Below, one piece after another: positions 29,148-37,201 of a DNA stretch of 64,000 nt. Within the stretch, counting starts at the first letter, position 1; the number at the start of each line of letters is the position of its first letter. The notes under the pieces were generated by a model that had not been told where the DNA came from, did no database searches, and was given only the letters and a program-made list of their open reading frames with translations. The position numbers were made by a program, and so were the translations under genes. Source of the stretch: Mucilaginibacter sp. dw_454 (GTDB lineage Bacteria; Bacteroidota; Bacteroidia; Sphingobacteriales; Sphingobacteriaceae). The stretch spans positions 1,364,001 through 1,428,000 of the forward strand of contig NZ_JAAVVB010000001.1 of the NCBI RefSeq assembly GCF_018449775.1, read 5' to 3'.

Positions 29148-29480
29148 TTAGGTTCTTGGGATTTGCATTTTCTCGGCGAAGTGGTCGCAATAGTCGCGCA
29201 GGTCCTCGATGATATTTTTCTCGCCCGTAGCGCGCAAAAAGCTGTCGCCCATGGTCATCAGGGTTTGAAAGAAGAAAATCTTCATTTCGTCGACAGACAT
29301 GTCTTTTGTCCAAAGATCAATACGCATAGCATTTTTATAGTTATGATCCCAAAGGGCCAGCATCATTGATTTTACAGGCACCGCCTCTTTGTTGTCAGAA
29401 TCTGTTGATTCCCAAAGCAAGCTTTCAGGAACGTTATTGTCGTCAAGTTGTACGGTAACTTTTATCTCGGCGGTTTTCAT
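29148..29480 (-). CDS. gldC: Gliding motility protein GldC
   Basis: A 110-residue soluble protein of normal GldC length. It shows the conserved VQLDDNNVPE start, a central KSMMLALWDH segment and an FLRATGEKNIIEDLRDYCDHFAEK end. In Flavobacterium GldC supports gliding but is not essential; its biochemical role is unknown. Here it is flanked by two small membrane-protein genes with 6- and 9-bp gaps, forming a short operon, and no other gld core genes lie nearby. Confidence 0.93.
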   Translation of the reverse strand: MKTAEIKVTVQLDDNNVPESLLWESTDSDNKEAVPVKSMMLALWDHNYKNAMRIDLWTKDMSVDEMKIFFFQTLMTMGDSFLRATGEKNIIEDLRDYCDHFAEKMQIPRT

Positions 29481-29486
29481 TGAATG

Positions 29487-29753
29487 TTATTTAACAATTA
29501 AAAATATTATAGCGGCCAAAGTTATAAAGCTTAGCTCAATGAGCCATAACTTTTTGGTGTCTGGAAAGAAATTACGGAACATTATATCCATAAATGACAC
29601 TACAAAAGCAAATAGCAGAAAAATAAGACTGATGGCGCCACTCAAATGCGGATATTTCAGGCCGGTAACGGCCGCACCGTATATCCAGGTATATACGCAA
29701 AGAAACAGGAAAAAGGCAGTGGCAAAATTTAGCGGGGTAATTTTTATTTTCAT
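29487..29753 (-). CDS. Small hypothetical membrane protein
   Basis: An 88-residue protein with three predicted helices (about 10-30, 37-57 and 68-87). I chose the ATG at 29753, which gives a clean membrane protein; a start at 29810 would run into an upstream inverted repeat and add an atypical polar extension. It lies 6 bp before gldC and is likely the first gene of that operon. Function unknown. Confidence 0.6.
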   Translation of the reverse strand: MKIKITPLNFATAFFLFLCVYTWIYGAAVTGLKYPHLSGAISLIFLLFAFVVSFMDIMFRNFFPDTKKLWLIELSFITLAAIIFLIVK

Positions 29754-29777
29754 TATGATTGAAATCTCTATTCTATT

Positions 29778-29862
29778 TGTCATCTCGATCGTAGGGAGAG
29801 ATCTATACACAGAACAGTAATCAGCATATGTATAGATTTCTCGCTGCCGCTCGAAATGACAA
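29778..29862. repeat. Imperfect foldback repeat, TTGTCATTTCGAGCG type
   Basis: Arms at about 29778-29809 and 29830-29862 are inverted copies with several mismatches. The outer TTGTCAT words and the AGATCTATA/TATAGATTT words pair. It resembles the TGTCATTGCGAG family but differs in core sequence. It lies between the helicase gene and the small gldC operon. Confidence 0.65.
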
Positions 29863-29873
29863 GCTGTTGTATT

Positions 29874-31220
29874 TTAATGTTTCTTTTTAAAATTTCTAGG
29901 TTTAAATTTTTTAACCTGACCTACCTGCCCTACGCGCTTTGCTTTTTCGGCATCAAATTTCTTGCGCTGATTCAAAGTTTTCTTTTCATGGAAGGCACCT
30001 TTAAAGTCGGGGTCATCGCGGCGTTTTTGCATATCGACCTCTTTGGCCTGATCCTGGCGTTCTTCGTACGGTGTTTCTTCTATAAAAACTTCTGCAGGAA
30101 TAGCGAAAACAGGGATAGTCTGGCGAATCAACTTCTGTATTTTATTGAGGTAATATTCCTCAGCCGGATTACAAAAAGTGATAGCAGTGCCCGATTGCAA
30201 TGCCCTGCCGGTGCGACCAATACGGTGCACATAGTCTTCAATGACTACAGGCACATCAAAGTTTATCACGTGGCTTACATCACTCACATCAATACCGCGC
30301 GATGCCACGTCGGTTGCTACAAGAATCTTTACGTCATCATTCTTAAAGGCGTTCATGGAGTTAATGCGCGTGTTTTGCCCTTTATTTGCGTGTAATACTC
30401 TCACCTCGCCCTCACCAAATTTGCGTAACAAAAATTTGTAAACGTCCTCTGCCGCGGTGCGGGTTTTGCAGAATATCATTAGCTTAGTAATGTCGCCTTC
30501 ATCTTTCAATAATTCGCGCAGCAGATTGATCTTGGTTTTCATGTTGGGTACATGAAAAACCTTCTGCTCAACAGTCTGTGCCGGAGTAGCCTGCGGGGTA
30601 ACTTCTATCACCGTAGGAAACTCCAAAAAATTACCCGATAACTGATGTATCTTATCAGACATCGTAGCAGAGAACAGCAGGTTCTGTCTTTTAACAGGTA
30701 CTACTTCCAGTATGCGATTGATTTGCGGCATAAAGCCCATATCCATCATCTTGTCCGCCTCATCCAGAACTAATACCTGTAAAGTTTTAGTAACGATATG
30801 GCCTGCCAAATAGATGTCCATGAAACGGCCCGGCGTTGCCACAATGATATCTACACCCTTGTTGATATTTTCTATCTGTGTTTTAGGGCCAAGGCCACCG
30901 TAAACAGAAACCATACGCAAATCAGTATATTTAGCGTACGCTTTTACATTCTCCTCAATCTGCATCGCCAGCTCGCGGGTTGGCGCTATAATAAGCGCAC
31001 GGGCGTGGTCGCCCTGTGCATATTTTAGCCGCATTATGATAGGTAATACATAGGCCGCGGTTTTACCGGTACCTGTTTGCGCAATACCCATAACATCCTG
31101 CCCGTTCAAAATTGGCGGCATAGCTTTTAGCTGTACGGGCGTGGGTTCGGTGTAGCCGGCATCGGCAATGGCATTTAAAATTTGCCGGTTAAATTTAAAA
31201 TCCTCAAAGGTTGCTGCCAT
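29874..31220 (-). CDS. DEAD-box RNA helicase (RhlE-like)
   Basis: A 448-residue helicase with all core motifs: Q-motif region, AQTGTGKT (47-54), PTRELA, TPGR, DEAD (153-156), SAT, and HRIGRTGR near 330. The C-terminal tail of about 70 residues is strongly basic, which suits RNA binding. It unwinds short RNA duplexes with ATP, in ribosome assembly or mRNA turnover. RhlE is the closest E. coli type by layout, but the subfamily is not certain. Confidence 0.93.
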   Translation of the reverse strand: MAATFEDFKFNRQILNAIADAGYTEPTPVQLKAMPPILNGQDVMGIAQTGTGKTAAYVLPIIMRLKYAQGDHARALIIAPTRELAMQIEENVKAYAKYTDLRMVSVYGGLGPKTQIENINKGVDIIVATPGRFMDIYLAGHIVTKTLQVLVLDEADKMMDMGFMPQINRILEVVPVKRQNLLFSATMSDKIHQLSGNFLEFPTVIEVTPQATPAQTVEQKVFHVPNMKTKINLLRELLKDEGDITKLMIFCKTRTAAEDVYKFLLRKFGEGEVRVLHANKGQNTRINSMNAFKNDDVKILVATDVASRGIDVSDVSHVINFDVPVVIEDYVHRIGRTGRALQSGTAITFCNPAEEYYLNKIQKLIRQTIPVFAIPAEVFIEETPYEERQDQAKEVDMQKRRDDPDFKGAFHEKKTLNQRKKFDAEKAKRVGQVGQVKKFKPRNFKKKH

Positions 31221-31320
31221 GCCGCAAAGATAGGTTTCTTTGAGGCGAAAGGCGAAAGGTTAAAGCCGAAAGCTTTTTTACTATAGCAATATTGATTACA
31301 AAACCTCTATTTTTACCCCG

Positions 31321-31905
31321 ATGCAGGCAGATAGAGAAATACAAAAATGGACCTTAATTAAAGAAGAAGATATATCACCAAGTCCATGGTTCCCGCTGGT
31401 AAAGCATACCGTTAAACTGGCTAACGGTACTATTATTGACGACTATTATTACTCTCCCCTGGGAGACGTAGCACAGGTGCTTGCAGTAACTAAAAACAAA
31501 GAAGTGATATTGGTAAAACAGTACAAACACGCTCTGGGGCAGGTGCTGATTGAGCTGCCCGGTGGTATACAGCAAAAAAACAAATCCATATTAGAGTCGG
31601 CAGTAAACGAGTTGGAAGAAGAGACCGGCGTTAAAGCATCTACCGATCAATTGATCTCTTTAGGAAAGATTGCCAACAACCCCACTAAGCTTAACCAGGT
31701 AACCTATGGTTTTATTTTGTTTGATGCTGAGTTTAATTCAACACAAAAATTGGACACTACCGAAGACATACAGATCATAACCAAACCCGCTCCCGAGGTT
31801 TTGAAGATGGCCATCAATGGCGAAATCTGGGTAACTGACTCTTTGAATTTTATTTTGAAAGCGGCATTAGCGTATCCGGATATTTTTGAGTTAGATAAAA
31901 GGTAG
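31321..31905 (+). CDS. NUDIX hydrolase (ADP-ribose pyrophosphatase-like), altered Nudix box
   Basis: A 194-residue protein with the layout of ADP-sugar pyrophosphatases: VILVKQYKHALGQVLIELPGG before the box and a GKIANNPTKLNQVTYGF stretch after it. The Nudix box reads GGIQQKNK...NELEEETGV: the Arg of REUxEE is Asn and the early Glu is missing, although the core E-x-x-E-E metal ligands remain. It lies 20 bp before pyrC on the same strand and is probably co-transcribed. Activity on ADP-ribose is inference. Confidence 0.85.
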   Translation: MQADREIQKWTLIKEEDISPSPWFPLVKHTVKLANGTIIDDYYYSPLGDVAQVLAVTKNKEVILVKQYKHALGQVLIELPGGIQQKNKSILESAVNELEEETGVKASTDQLISLGKIANNPTKLNQVTYGFILFDAEFNSTQKLDTTEDIQIITKPAPEVLKMAINGEIWVTDSLNFILKAALAYPDIFELDKR

Positions 31906-31925
31906 AGCATTTATATATTTGTAAC

Positions 31926-33260
31926 ATGGCATCCATCCTCATCAAAGCAGCAACTATAGTTAACGAGCATAAGCAATTTGTAGCCGACATATTGGTAAAG
32001 GATGGCCTAATCGAAAAGATAGCGCCAAATATTGATGCACAAGCCGATAAAGTGATCAATGCCGAGGGGCTATATCTGTTCCCCGGCGCTATTGACGACC
32101 AGGTTCATTTCCGCGAGCCGGGGCTGACACATAAGGCTAATATTCATTCCGAATCTCGTGCGGCGGTGGCGGGGGGCATTACTTCTTTTATGGAGATGCC
32201 CAATACGGTGCCTAATGCACTGACCCAAGAATTACTGGAAGATAAATACCAGATAGCCGCACAAAACTCGCTCGCTAATTACTCTTTCTTCATGGGTGCA
32301 TCTAACAACAACCTGGATGAAGTTTTGCGTACCGACGAAAAAAATGTCTGTGGTATCAAAGTTTTCATGGGCTCATCAACCGGGAATATGCTGGTTGATA
32401 ATCCGGTTACTTTAGAACATTTGTTCTCGCAATCACCCATGTTGATTGCCACTCATTGTGAGGACGAAGCGACCATCCAAAGCAACCTGGCGCATTTTAA
32501 GCAATTACTGGGCGATAATATCCCGGTACGATTACACCCAAAAATTCGCAGTGAGGAAGCCTGTTATTTATCGTCATCAATGGCTGTCGCGTTAGCGAAA
32601 AAGTATAATACACGCCTGCATATTCTGCATATATCTACCGAAAAAGAAACACATCTTTTTGAAAACACTACGCCATTAAAAGATAAACGCATTACTGCCG
32701 AGGCTTGCGTGCATCACTTATGGTTCAGCAATAAAGATTATGAAACCAAAGGCAACCTGATTAAATGGAACCCGGCGGTGAAAACTGAGCATGACCGCGA
32801 TGGTATTTTAAAAGCGGTATTAGACGGCCGCATTGATGTTATTGCCACAGACCACGCTCCGCATACCATTGAAGAAAAGGCACTCCCCTACCTGCAAGCC
32901 CCATCCGGCGGACCATTGGTGCAACATGCGTTGGTAGCTATGCTGGAGTTGTACCATCACGGCAAAATAACGTTAGAGCAGATTGCCGAAAAGATGGCGC
33001 ATAATGTTGCCACCTGCTTTCAGATAGAGAAACGCGGCTTCATTCGCGAGGGCTATTTTGCCGACCTCGTATTGGCCGACTTAAATAAACCGTGGCAGGT
33101 TCAAAAAGACAACATCCTTTACAAATGCGGCTGGAGTCCGTTTGAGGGGACTACTTTCCGCTCATCAGTTAAACATACCATTGTATCAGGCAACCTGGCC
33201 TGGAGCGATGGTAAATTGGTGAGTGATATTAGTGGTAAGCGTTTGAGTTTTGAGCGGTAG
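31926..33260 (+). CDS. pyrC: Dihydroorotase
   Basis: A 444-residue amidohydrolase of the class I type. Metal-site residues visible are His61, Lys145 in IKVFMGSS (candidate carbamylated Lys), His177 in THCEDE, His232/His235 in LHILHIS and Asp309 in ATDHAPH. The first His of the usual HxH is replaced by Gln59 (QVHFREPG). It converts carbamoyl aspartate to dihydroorotate in pyrimidine synthesis. The C-terminal hydantoinase-like strand region is intact. The neighbouring NUDIX gene gives no direct pathway link. Confidence 0.92.
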   Translation: MASILIKAATIVNEHKQFVADILVKDGLIEKIAPNIDAQADKVINAEGLYLFPGAIDDQVHFREPGLTHKANIHSESRAAVAGGITSFMEMPNTVPNALTQELLEDKYQIAAQNSLANYSFFMGASNNNLDEVLRTDEKNVCGIKVFMGSSTGNMLVDNPVTLEHLFSQSPMLIATHCEDEATIQSNLAHFKQLLGDNIPVRLHPKIRSEEACYLSSSMAVALAKKYNTRLHILHISTEKETHLFENTTPLKDKRITAEACVHHLWFSNKDYETKGNLIKWNPAVKTEHDRDGILKAVLDGRIDVIATDHAPHTIEEKALPYLQAPSGGPLVQHALVAMLELYHHGKITLEQIAEKMAHNVATCFQIEKRGFIREGYFADLVLADLNKPWQVQKDNILYKCGWSPFEGTTFRSSVKHTIVSGNLAWSDGKLVSDISGKRLSFER

Positions 33261-33269
33261 CTAATCTAT

Positions 33270-33349
33270 TGTCATTGCGAGCGTAGCGTGGCAATCGCAC
33301 GCGTTTAAGCTTTTCTCCGTGCGATTGCCACGCTACGCTCGCAATGATA
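33270..33349. repeat. TGTCATTGCGAGC palindromic repeat, copy 2
   Basis: The 31-nt arms (33270-33300 and 33319-33349) are complementary at 30 of 31 positions around an 18-nt loop. It lies exactly between the convergent pyrC and SRPBCC genes, so besides being a repeat it may stop transcription from both sides, although it lacks a long T run. Confidence 0.92.
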
Positions 33350-33355
33350 ACTTTA

Positions 33356-33793
33356 TTACTTCACTTCACCACCCTCTACCATTTCTTTCATTTTACCAAA
33401 AATATATTGCCAGTTAGATTCTGAGTGCTCTTTAGCAGCTTCGTCTTTCACATTTTCCTGGCTTATTTCTAATGTGGTGACGCGCTCGTTTTCACCTAGT
33501 TTGTAACTAACAAACTGATAGTTTTCGGGCTTGTCTTCGGTACCGCTCATGGTACTCCAATAACTGTATTTCACGTAGCTTCCGGGAGTAATTTCCAGAA
33601 TCTTACCATGATCCTGATAGGTTTTTCCTTCCCATTCGCCGGTCCAGGTAATATCGCTCCCAACTTGCCAGTCTGATTGCTGGTGAGTTCCAAAAAAGTA
33701 TTGTTTAACAATTTCAGGGTCGGTTAATGCTTTCCAAACCAATGCCGCCGGGGCGTTAATAACGAGCGATGTTTTCAAATTGATGTTTGTCAT
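33356..33793 (-). CDS. SRPBCC/AHSA1-family protein
   Basis: A 145-residue helix-grip-fold protein. It shows the family opening with VINAPAALVWKALTDPEIV followed by the WTGEWEGKTYQDHGKI strands and a C-terminal amphipathic helix (WQYIFGKMKEMVEGG). Such proteins bind hydrophobic ligands or act as stress proteins related to the Aha1 C-terminal domain; the ligand is unknown. Its start lies inside the 3' end of the EVE gene (38-bp overlap), so translation is coupled. Confidence 0.88.
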   Translation of the reverse strand: MTNINLKTSLVINAPAALVWKALTDPEIVKQYFFGTHQQSDWQVGSDITWTGEWEGKTYQDHGKILEITPGSYVKYSYWSTMSGTEDKPENYQFVSYKLGENERVTTLEISQENVKDEAAKEHSESNWQYIFGKMKEMVEGGEVK

Positions 33794-34268
33794 AACAGGT
33801 TGATTTAATTATAATTTGATTATTATTTAGTGTTGCCAACGGGTATTTAATCATCTCGAACCTAATCAGTTCAAAATCATCTGCCTGTATCTCGAAAAAG
33901 CCTACACGGAAAGGATATCCCCATGATTTTTTATTGGTGATAAAATCAAGGTCGTTTACTAATGGTGCAATGGGCGTATCCCGGCATTGATAAAACTCTA
34001 CATTGCGCCTGTAGGGCACAAAATCTTCGCTCATTTTATGCTGATAAACGTCGTCGTCAACAGCGCGGCCAATTGCCGTAAATGCCTGGCAGGGTACACT
34101 GCCTGCGTAAGTTTGTTTAGGAGAATAAAATATAATCCAGTCGTTCTTCTGTATGCGCTTAAGCGGACCAGCCTTGCCATGGTTAGCTTGCATAAAGCCA
34201 CCGGCAATGCCATTAACTAAATGATCTTTTGATACTACGGTTATCCAATATCGGGTATTTGTTTCCAT
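33756..34268 (-). CDS. EVE domain protein
   Basis: A 170-residue EVE (PUA-like) domain protein, beginning RYWITVVSKDHLVNGI and containing GGFMQANHGK and DWIIFYSPK. EVE domains bind modified bases in RNA or DNA; this family is often annotated UPF0310. I chose the ATG at 34268; an in-frame ATG at 34289 adds only seven residues and cannot be excluded. It overlaps the SRPBCC gene by 38 bp and follows the WYL regulator by about 50 bp. Confidence 0.88.
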   Translation of the reverse strand: METNTRYWITVVSKDHLVNGIAGGFMQANHGKAGPLKRIQKNDWIIFYSPKQTYAGSVPCQAFTAIGRAVDDDVYQHKMSEDFVPYRRNVEFYQCRDTPIAPLVNDLDFITNKKSWGYPFRVGFFEIQADDFELIRFEMIKYPLATLNNNQIIIKSTCYDKHQFENIARY

Positions 34269-34319
34269 GCTATTAATGTTTAATAACACAAAATTAGTGC
34301 CCTTATTGACAGCCCTATG

Positions 34320-35276
34320 TCAGTAGCTTATAGAAAAATTGCGCTGCATTAGTTTTTCGGTGATCTCGCGCACGCGGTCGTGCAGGCTATCGGGCGAAAT
34401 AATCTCGGCGCTTTCGCCAAACATCATGTACCAGTGGGCAAAACCCTCCATCGAGGCGGTTAAGAAAGTCATTTCTATAGTGTCTCCAATTCGCTTTTCA
34501 GAGATAAAACCACTATAATATTTTTGGCTTTCCAGGTGCGAATGAATGTCTTTATCAACCAAAATCACTACGGCATCCAATTCTTTCTCTTTTGTTTTTT
34601 GGGCGATGTAATCTTTTAGCGATGGATGCTCGTCGGTATAATGTTCATCAATAGTGGCCAGGTTTTTAACACGGTCTATCCTAAAATCGCGATAAGCTTT
34701 TCGTAAACGGCAATAGGCAATCAAGTGCCAGGCCCCGCTCATAAAAAATATCCCTACAGGTTCTACAAAGCGTTTGGTATGTTCCTGGCTATGCTGGGCA
34801 AAATAATTAAGCGACAATACTTTTTTCTGCGAGATAGCCTGCAAAATAGGCTGAATGTGATCTGCCCCTGCCATTTCGGGCATGTTCATACTTTTTACTA
34901 CCTCTATCCTGCCGTCCATACTTTCCAGCATATCCTTCTCGGCAGTCTTAAGTATAGCGCGCACTTTATACATGGCCGATTTATATTGCGCGGCGGTGGA
35001 GGCATCGGTTAAAGTTTCTACAAATTTCTCGGCGGTCAAAAAGGCTGTAGCCTCTTCTTTAGTAAACATAACCGGCGGTAAACGATAGCCATCCATGATG
35101 GAGTAGCCTACGCCGGCCTCGCCTATCAAGGGTATACCTGCTTCTTCCAAAGTCTTCACATCGCGGTAAACCGTACGCAGGCTGATATTAAAACGCTCGG
35201 CAATATCAGACGCTTTTACCACTCTACGCGATTGTAGTTGGATCAAAATAGCAGATATACGGTCGATGCGGTTCAT
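34320..35276 (-). CDS. YafY-type HTH/WYL transcriptional regulator
   Basis: A 318-residue regulator with an N-terminal winged HTH (about 1-60, RISAILIQLQSRRVVKASDIAERF then SLRTVYRDV) and a WYL ligand-sensing region (about 140-225, containing PVGIFFMSGAWHLIAYC), followed by a WCX-like C-terminal domain. WYL domains sense nucleotides or nucleic acids. The EVE and SRPBCC genes downstream on the same strand are candidate targets or partners. Confidence 0.9.
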   Translation of the reverse strand: MNRIDRISAILIQLQSRRVVKASDIAERFNISLRTVYRDVKTLEEAGIPLIGEAGVGYSIMDGYRLPPVMFTKEEATAFLTAEKFVETLTDASTAAQYKSAMYKVRAILKTAEKDMLESMDGRIEVVKSMNMPEMAGADHIQPILQAISQKKVLSLNYFAQHSQEHTKRFVEPVGIFFMSGAWHLIAYCRLRKAYRDFRIDRVKNLATIDEHYTDEHPSLKDYIAQKTKEKELDAVVILVDKDIHSHLESQKYYSGFISEKRIGDTIEMTFLTASMEGFAHWYMMFGESAEIISPDSLHDRVREITEKLMQRNFSISY

Positions 35277-35300
35277 AATGCCAAATTAAAAAAACCTGCG

Positions 35301-35308
35301 TACATTTG
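35301..35308 (+). promoter_or_regulatory. Candidate -7 element of the first DUF2007 gene
   Basis: TACATTTG matches the Bacteroidota TAnnTTTG -7 consensus and ends 19 nt before the ATG at 35328. A matching TTTG at the -33 position is not seen. A similar sequence (TATATTGG) stands at the same place before the second DUF2007 gene. Confidence 0.5.
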
Positions 35309-35327
35309 GATAAATTATCTCATACCT

Positions 35328-35759
35328 ATGCAAGATAAGATAGTAACCTTAAGCTCTTATTACGATTTAATGGAGGCTGAAATCATCCTCGGTCGCCTGA
35401 AAGCTAACGACATCCAATGTTTTATTGCCGATGACAACGTGATGTCTGCCAATCCATTTTACAACCAGGCCATGGGCGGCATTAAGATCAAAGTATTTGA
35501 GCATGACCTTGAATTGTGCCGGCAAGTGCTGGGCGAGGAAGTTATAGCTGTTGAAAATGTTTCGCTCACCACCTGCCCTGTTTGCCAGTCGACTGATGTT
35601 TTTTACGGCCCGGCTCCGGCTACCCGTAATTGGCTTTCTATCGCTATTTCTACGTTATTTCTTGGTGCGTACCCGGTCTATCTGGAAAGAACGTGGATCT
35701 GCAAACACTGTGGCGCAAATTTTAAACAGGGCGAGGAAAAAGCTAACGGCGTAGTTTAA
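35328..35759 (+). CDS. DUF2007-type protein with zinc-ribbon-like tail
   Basis: A 143-residue protein. The first 70 residues are a DUF2007-like signal-transduction fold (IVTLSSYYDLMEAEIILGRL, then GIKIKVFEHDLELC). The C-terminal part holds CPVCQ and CKHC pairs, a probable zinc ribbon, flanking a hydrophobic segment (LSIAISTLFLGAYPVYL). I chose the ATG at 35328 because it aligns with the paralogue's start; the frame is open further upstream to 35238 over the regulator's start. Function unknown. Confidence 0.8.
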   Translation: MQDKIVTLSSYYDLMEAEIILGRLKANDIQCFIADDNVMSANPFYNQAMGGIKIKVFEHDLELCRQVLGEEVIAVENVSLTTCPVCQSTDVFYGPAPATRNWLSIAISTLFLGAYPVYLERTWICKHCGANFKQGEEKANGVV

Positions 35760-35846
35760 TTTCCGACCAACTTTGAGCAGAGCAGCAATGCTATACATCG
35801 TCAAATCAAAAATCCTGCTTATATTGGGATAAATATAACCTCACCA

Positions 35847-36071
35847 ATGGAAGACAAAATAGTAACGCTGGATACCTTCATGGACTTTATGCAGGCAGAG
35901 TTTGCATTAGGCAAACTGCAAACCGCCGGTATACAATGCTTTATGGACGAAAACGCCACAAACATTTATCCTTTATATACCGATGCCCTGGGCGCTTACA
36001 AAATAAAAGTATTTGAGCGCGATCTGGAAAAATGCCGGGAGATCCTATCTCAGGACAAAGACGCAGATTAG
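35847..36071 (+). CDS. DUF2007-type small protein
   Basis: A 74-residue paralogue of the preceding gene's N-terminal domain: both begin M-x-DKIVTL, contain IQCF, and end with KIKVFERDLEKC or its like. The zinc-ribbon tail is absent. The 40 bp before its ATG resemble the region before the first copy, so the duplication included upstream sequence. Function unknown. Confidence 0.78.
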   Translation: MEDKIVTLDTFMDFMQAEFALGKLQTAGIQCFMDENATNIYPLYTDALGAYKIKVFERDLEKCREILSQDKDAD

Positions 36072-36132
36072 CCTCTGCCTTAGCCTTTATTGTAACTCTA
36101 AAACTTTAAATCCTATTTTTTATATTGCCTAA

Positions 36133-37152
36133 ATGTACAACCGCCGAAAATTCATCAAAGTATCATCCATTAGCGCATCATTAACCGCGCTGTCAGCATC
36201 AGCTATAGCTAAAAAGGTTTTAAGCAAATCTGCAGCTGCGAACTTTCCTATCGTAATATCAACCTGGGATTTTGGTGTAGCCGCTAACCAGGGAGCCTGG
36301 AAAATTTTATCAAAAGGTGGCCGGTCATTAGATGCTGTTGAAGCCGGTGCAAGAATCCCCGAGGCTGATATGAAAAACCACAGCGTGGGCCGCGCCGGTT
36401 ATCCTGACAGAGACGGGCATGTTACCCTTGATGCTTGCATTATGGATGAGCAGGGCAATTGTGGAGCCGTAGCCGGTATGGAAGATATAGCACACCCCAT
36501 ATCGGTAGCGCGTGCGGTAATGGAAAAAACGCCACATGTTTTACTGGTGGGCGACGGCGCCAGGCAATTTGCTATTGAGCAAGGCTTTAAAAAAGAAAAA
36601 TTATTGACACCGGAATCAGAAAAAGCCTGGAAGAAATGGCTGGTAAAACATGAGTATAAGCCGGTAATGAATATAGAAAACGAGATGCCGGGCGGTAAGT
36701 CTAATCACGATACCATAGGCATGCTGGCTATTGATGCTAAAGGGAATATATCAGGCGCTTGTACTACCAGCGGTATGGCCTGGAAAATGCATGGCCGGGT
36801 TGGCGACAGCCCTATTATTGGTGCGGGGCTGTATGTAGACAACGAAGTTGGCGGCGCTACATCAACTGGTGTAGGCGAAGAAGTGATCCGCAATGTAGGC
36901 AGCTTTCTGGTGGTTGAACTGATGCGCCAGGGCTATAGCCCGCAGGATGCTTGTAAAGAAGCTTGCCATCGTATTATTAAACGGAAACCGGACACGGTAA
37001 AAGAGATACAGGTTGGATTTTTAGCCATCAACAAAAAAGGCGAATATGGCGCTTACGCACTGCATAAAGGTTTTACTTTTGCCGTTTGCGATGCCAACAA
37101 ACAAGATTTGATCATCCCGGGAAAATATTTTTACGAAACGGTAAAAGATTAG
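36133..37152 (+). CDS. N4-(beta-N-acetylglucosaminyl)-L-asparaginase family hydrolase
   Basis: A 339-residue N-terminal nucleophile hydrolase. The autocleavage site is HDTIG with Thr194 as the predicted nucleophile, the pattern typical of glycosylasparaginases; GGATSTGVGE follows in the beta chain. The N-terminus RRKFIKVSS with a hydrophobic stretch is a probable twin-arginine-type export signal. It would split the GlcNAc-Asn bond of glycopeptides in the periplasm. Isoaspartyl peptidase activity is an alternative. Confidence 0.88.
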   Translation: MYNRRKFIKVSSISASLTALSASAIAKKVLSKSAAANFPIVISTWDFGVAANQGAWKILSKGGRSLDAVEAGARIPEADMKNHSVGRAGYPDRDGHVTLDACIMDEQGNCGAVAGMEDIAHPISVARAVMEKTPHVLLVGDGARQFAIEQGFKKEKLLTPESEKAWKKWLVKHEYKPVMNIENEMPGGKSNHDTIGMLAIDAKGNISGACTTSGMAWKMHGRVGDSPIIGAGLYVDNEVGGATSTGVGEEVIRNVGSFLVVELMRQGYSPQDACKEACHRIIKRKPDTVKEIQVGFLAINKKGEYGAYALHKGFTFAVCDANKQDLIIPGKYFYETVKD

Positions 37153-37201
37153 TATTTTACCAATAATTTATATTTACCTGGTAATTAACCCCCAATTTAT
37201 C

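Noticed and set aside
36121..36128. TATATTGC just before the asparaginase-like gene as a -7 element
   Set aside because: It deviates from TAnnTTTG and would leave almost no leader; without start mapping I did not list it as a promoter.
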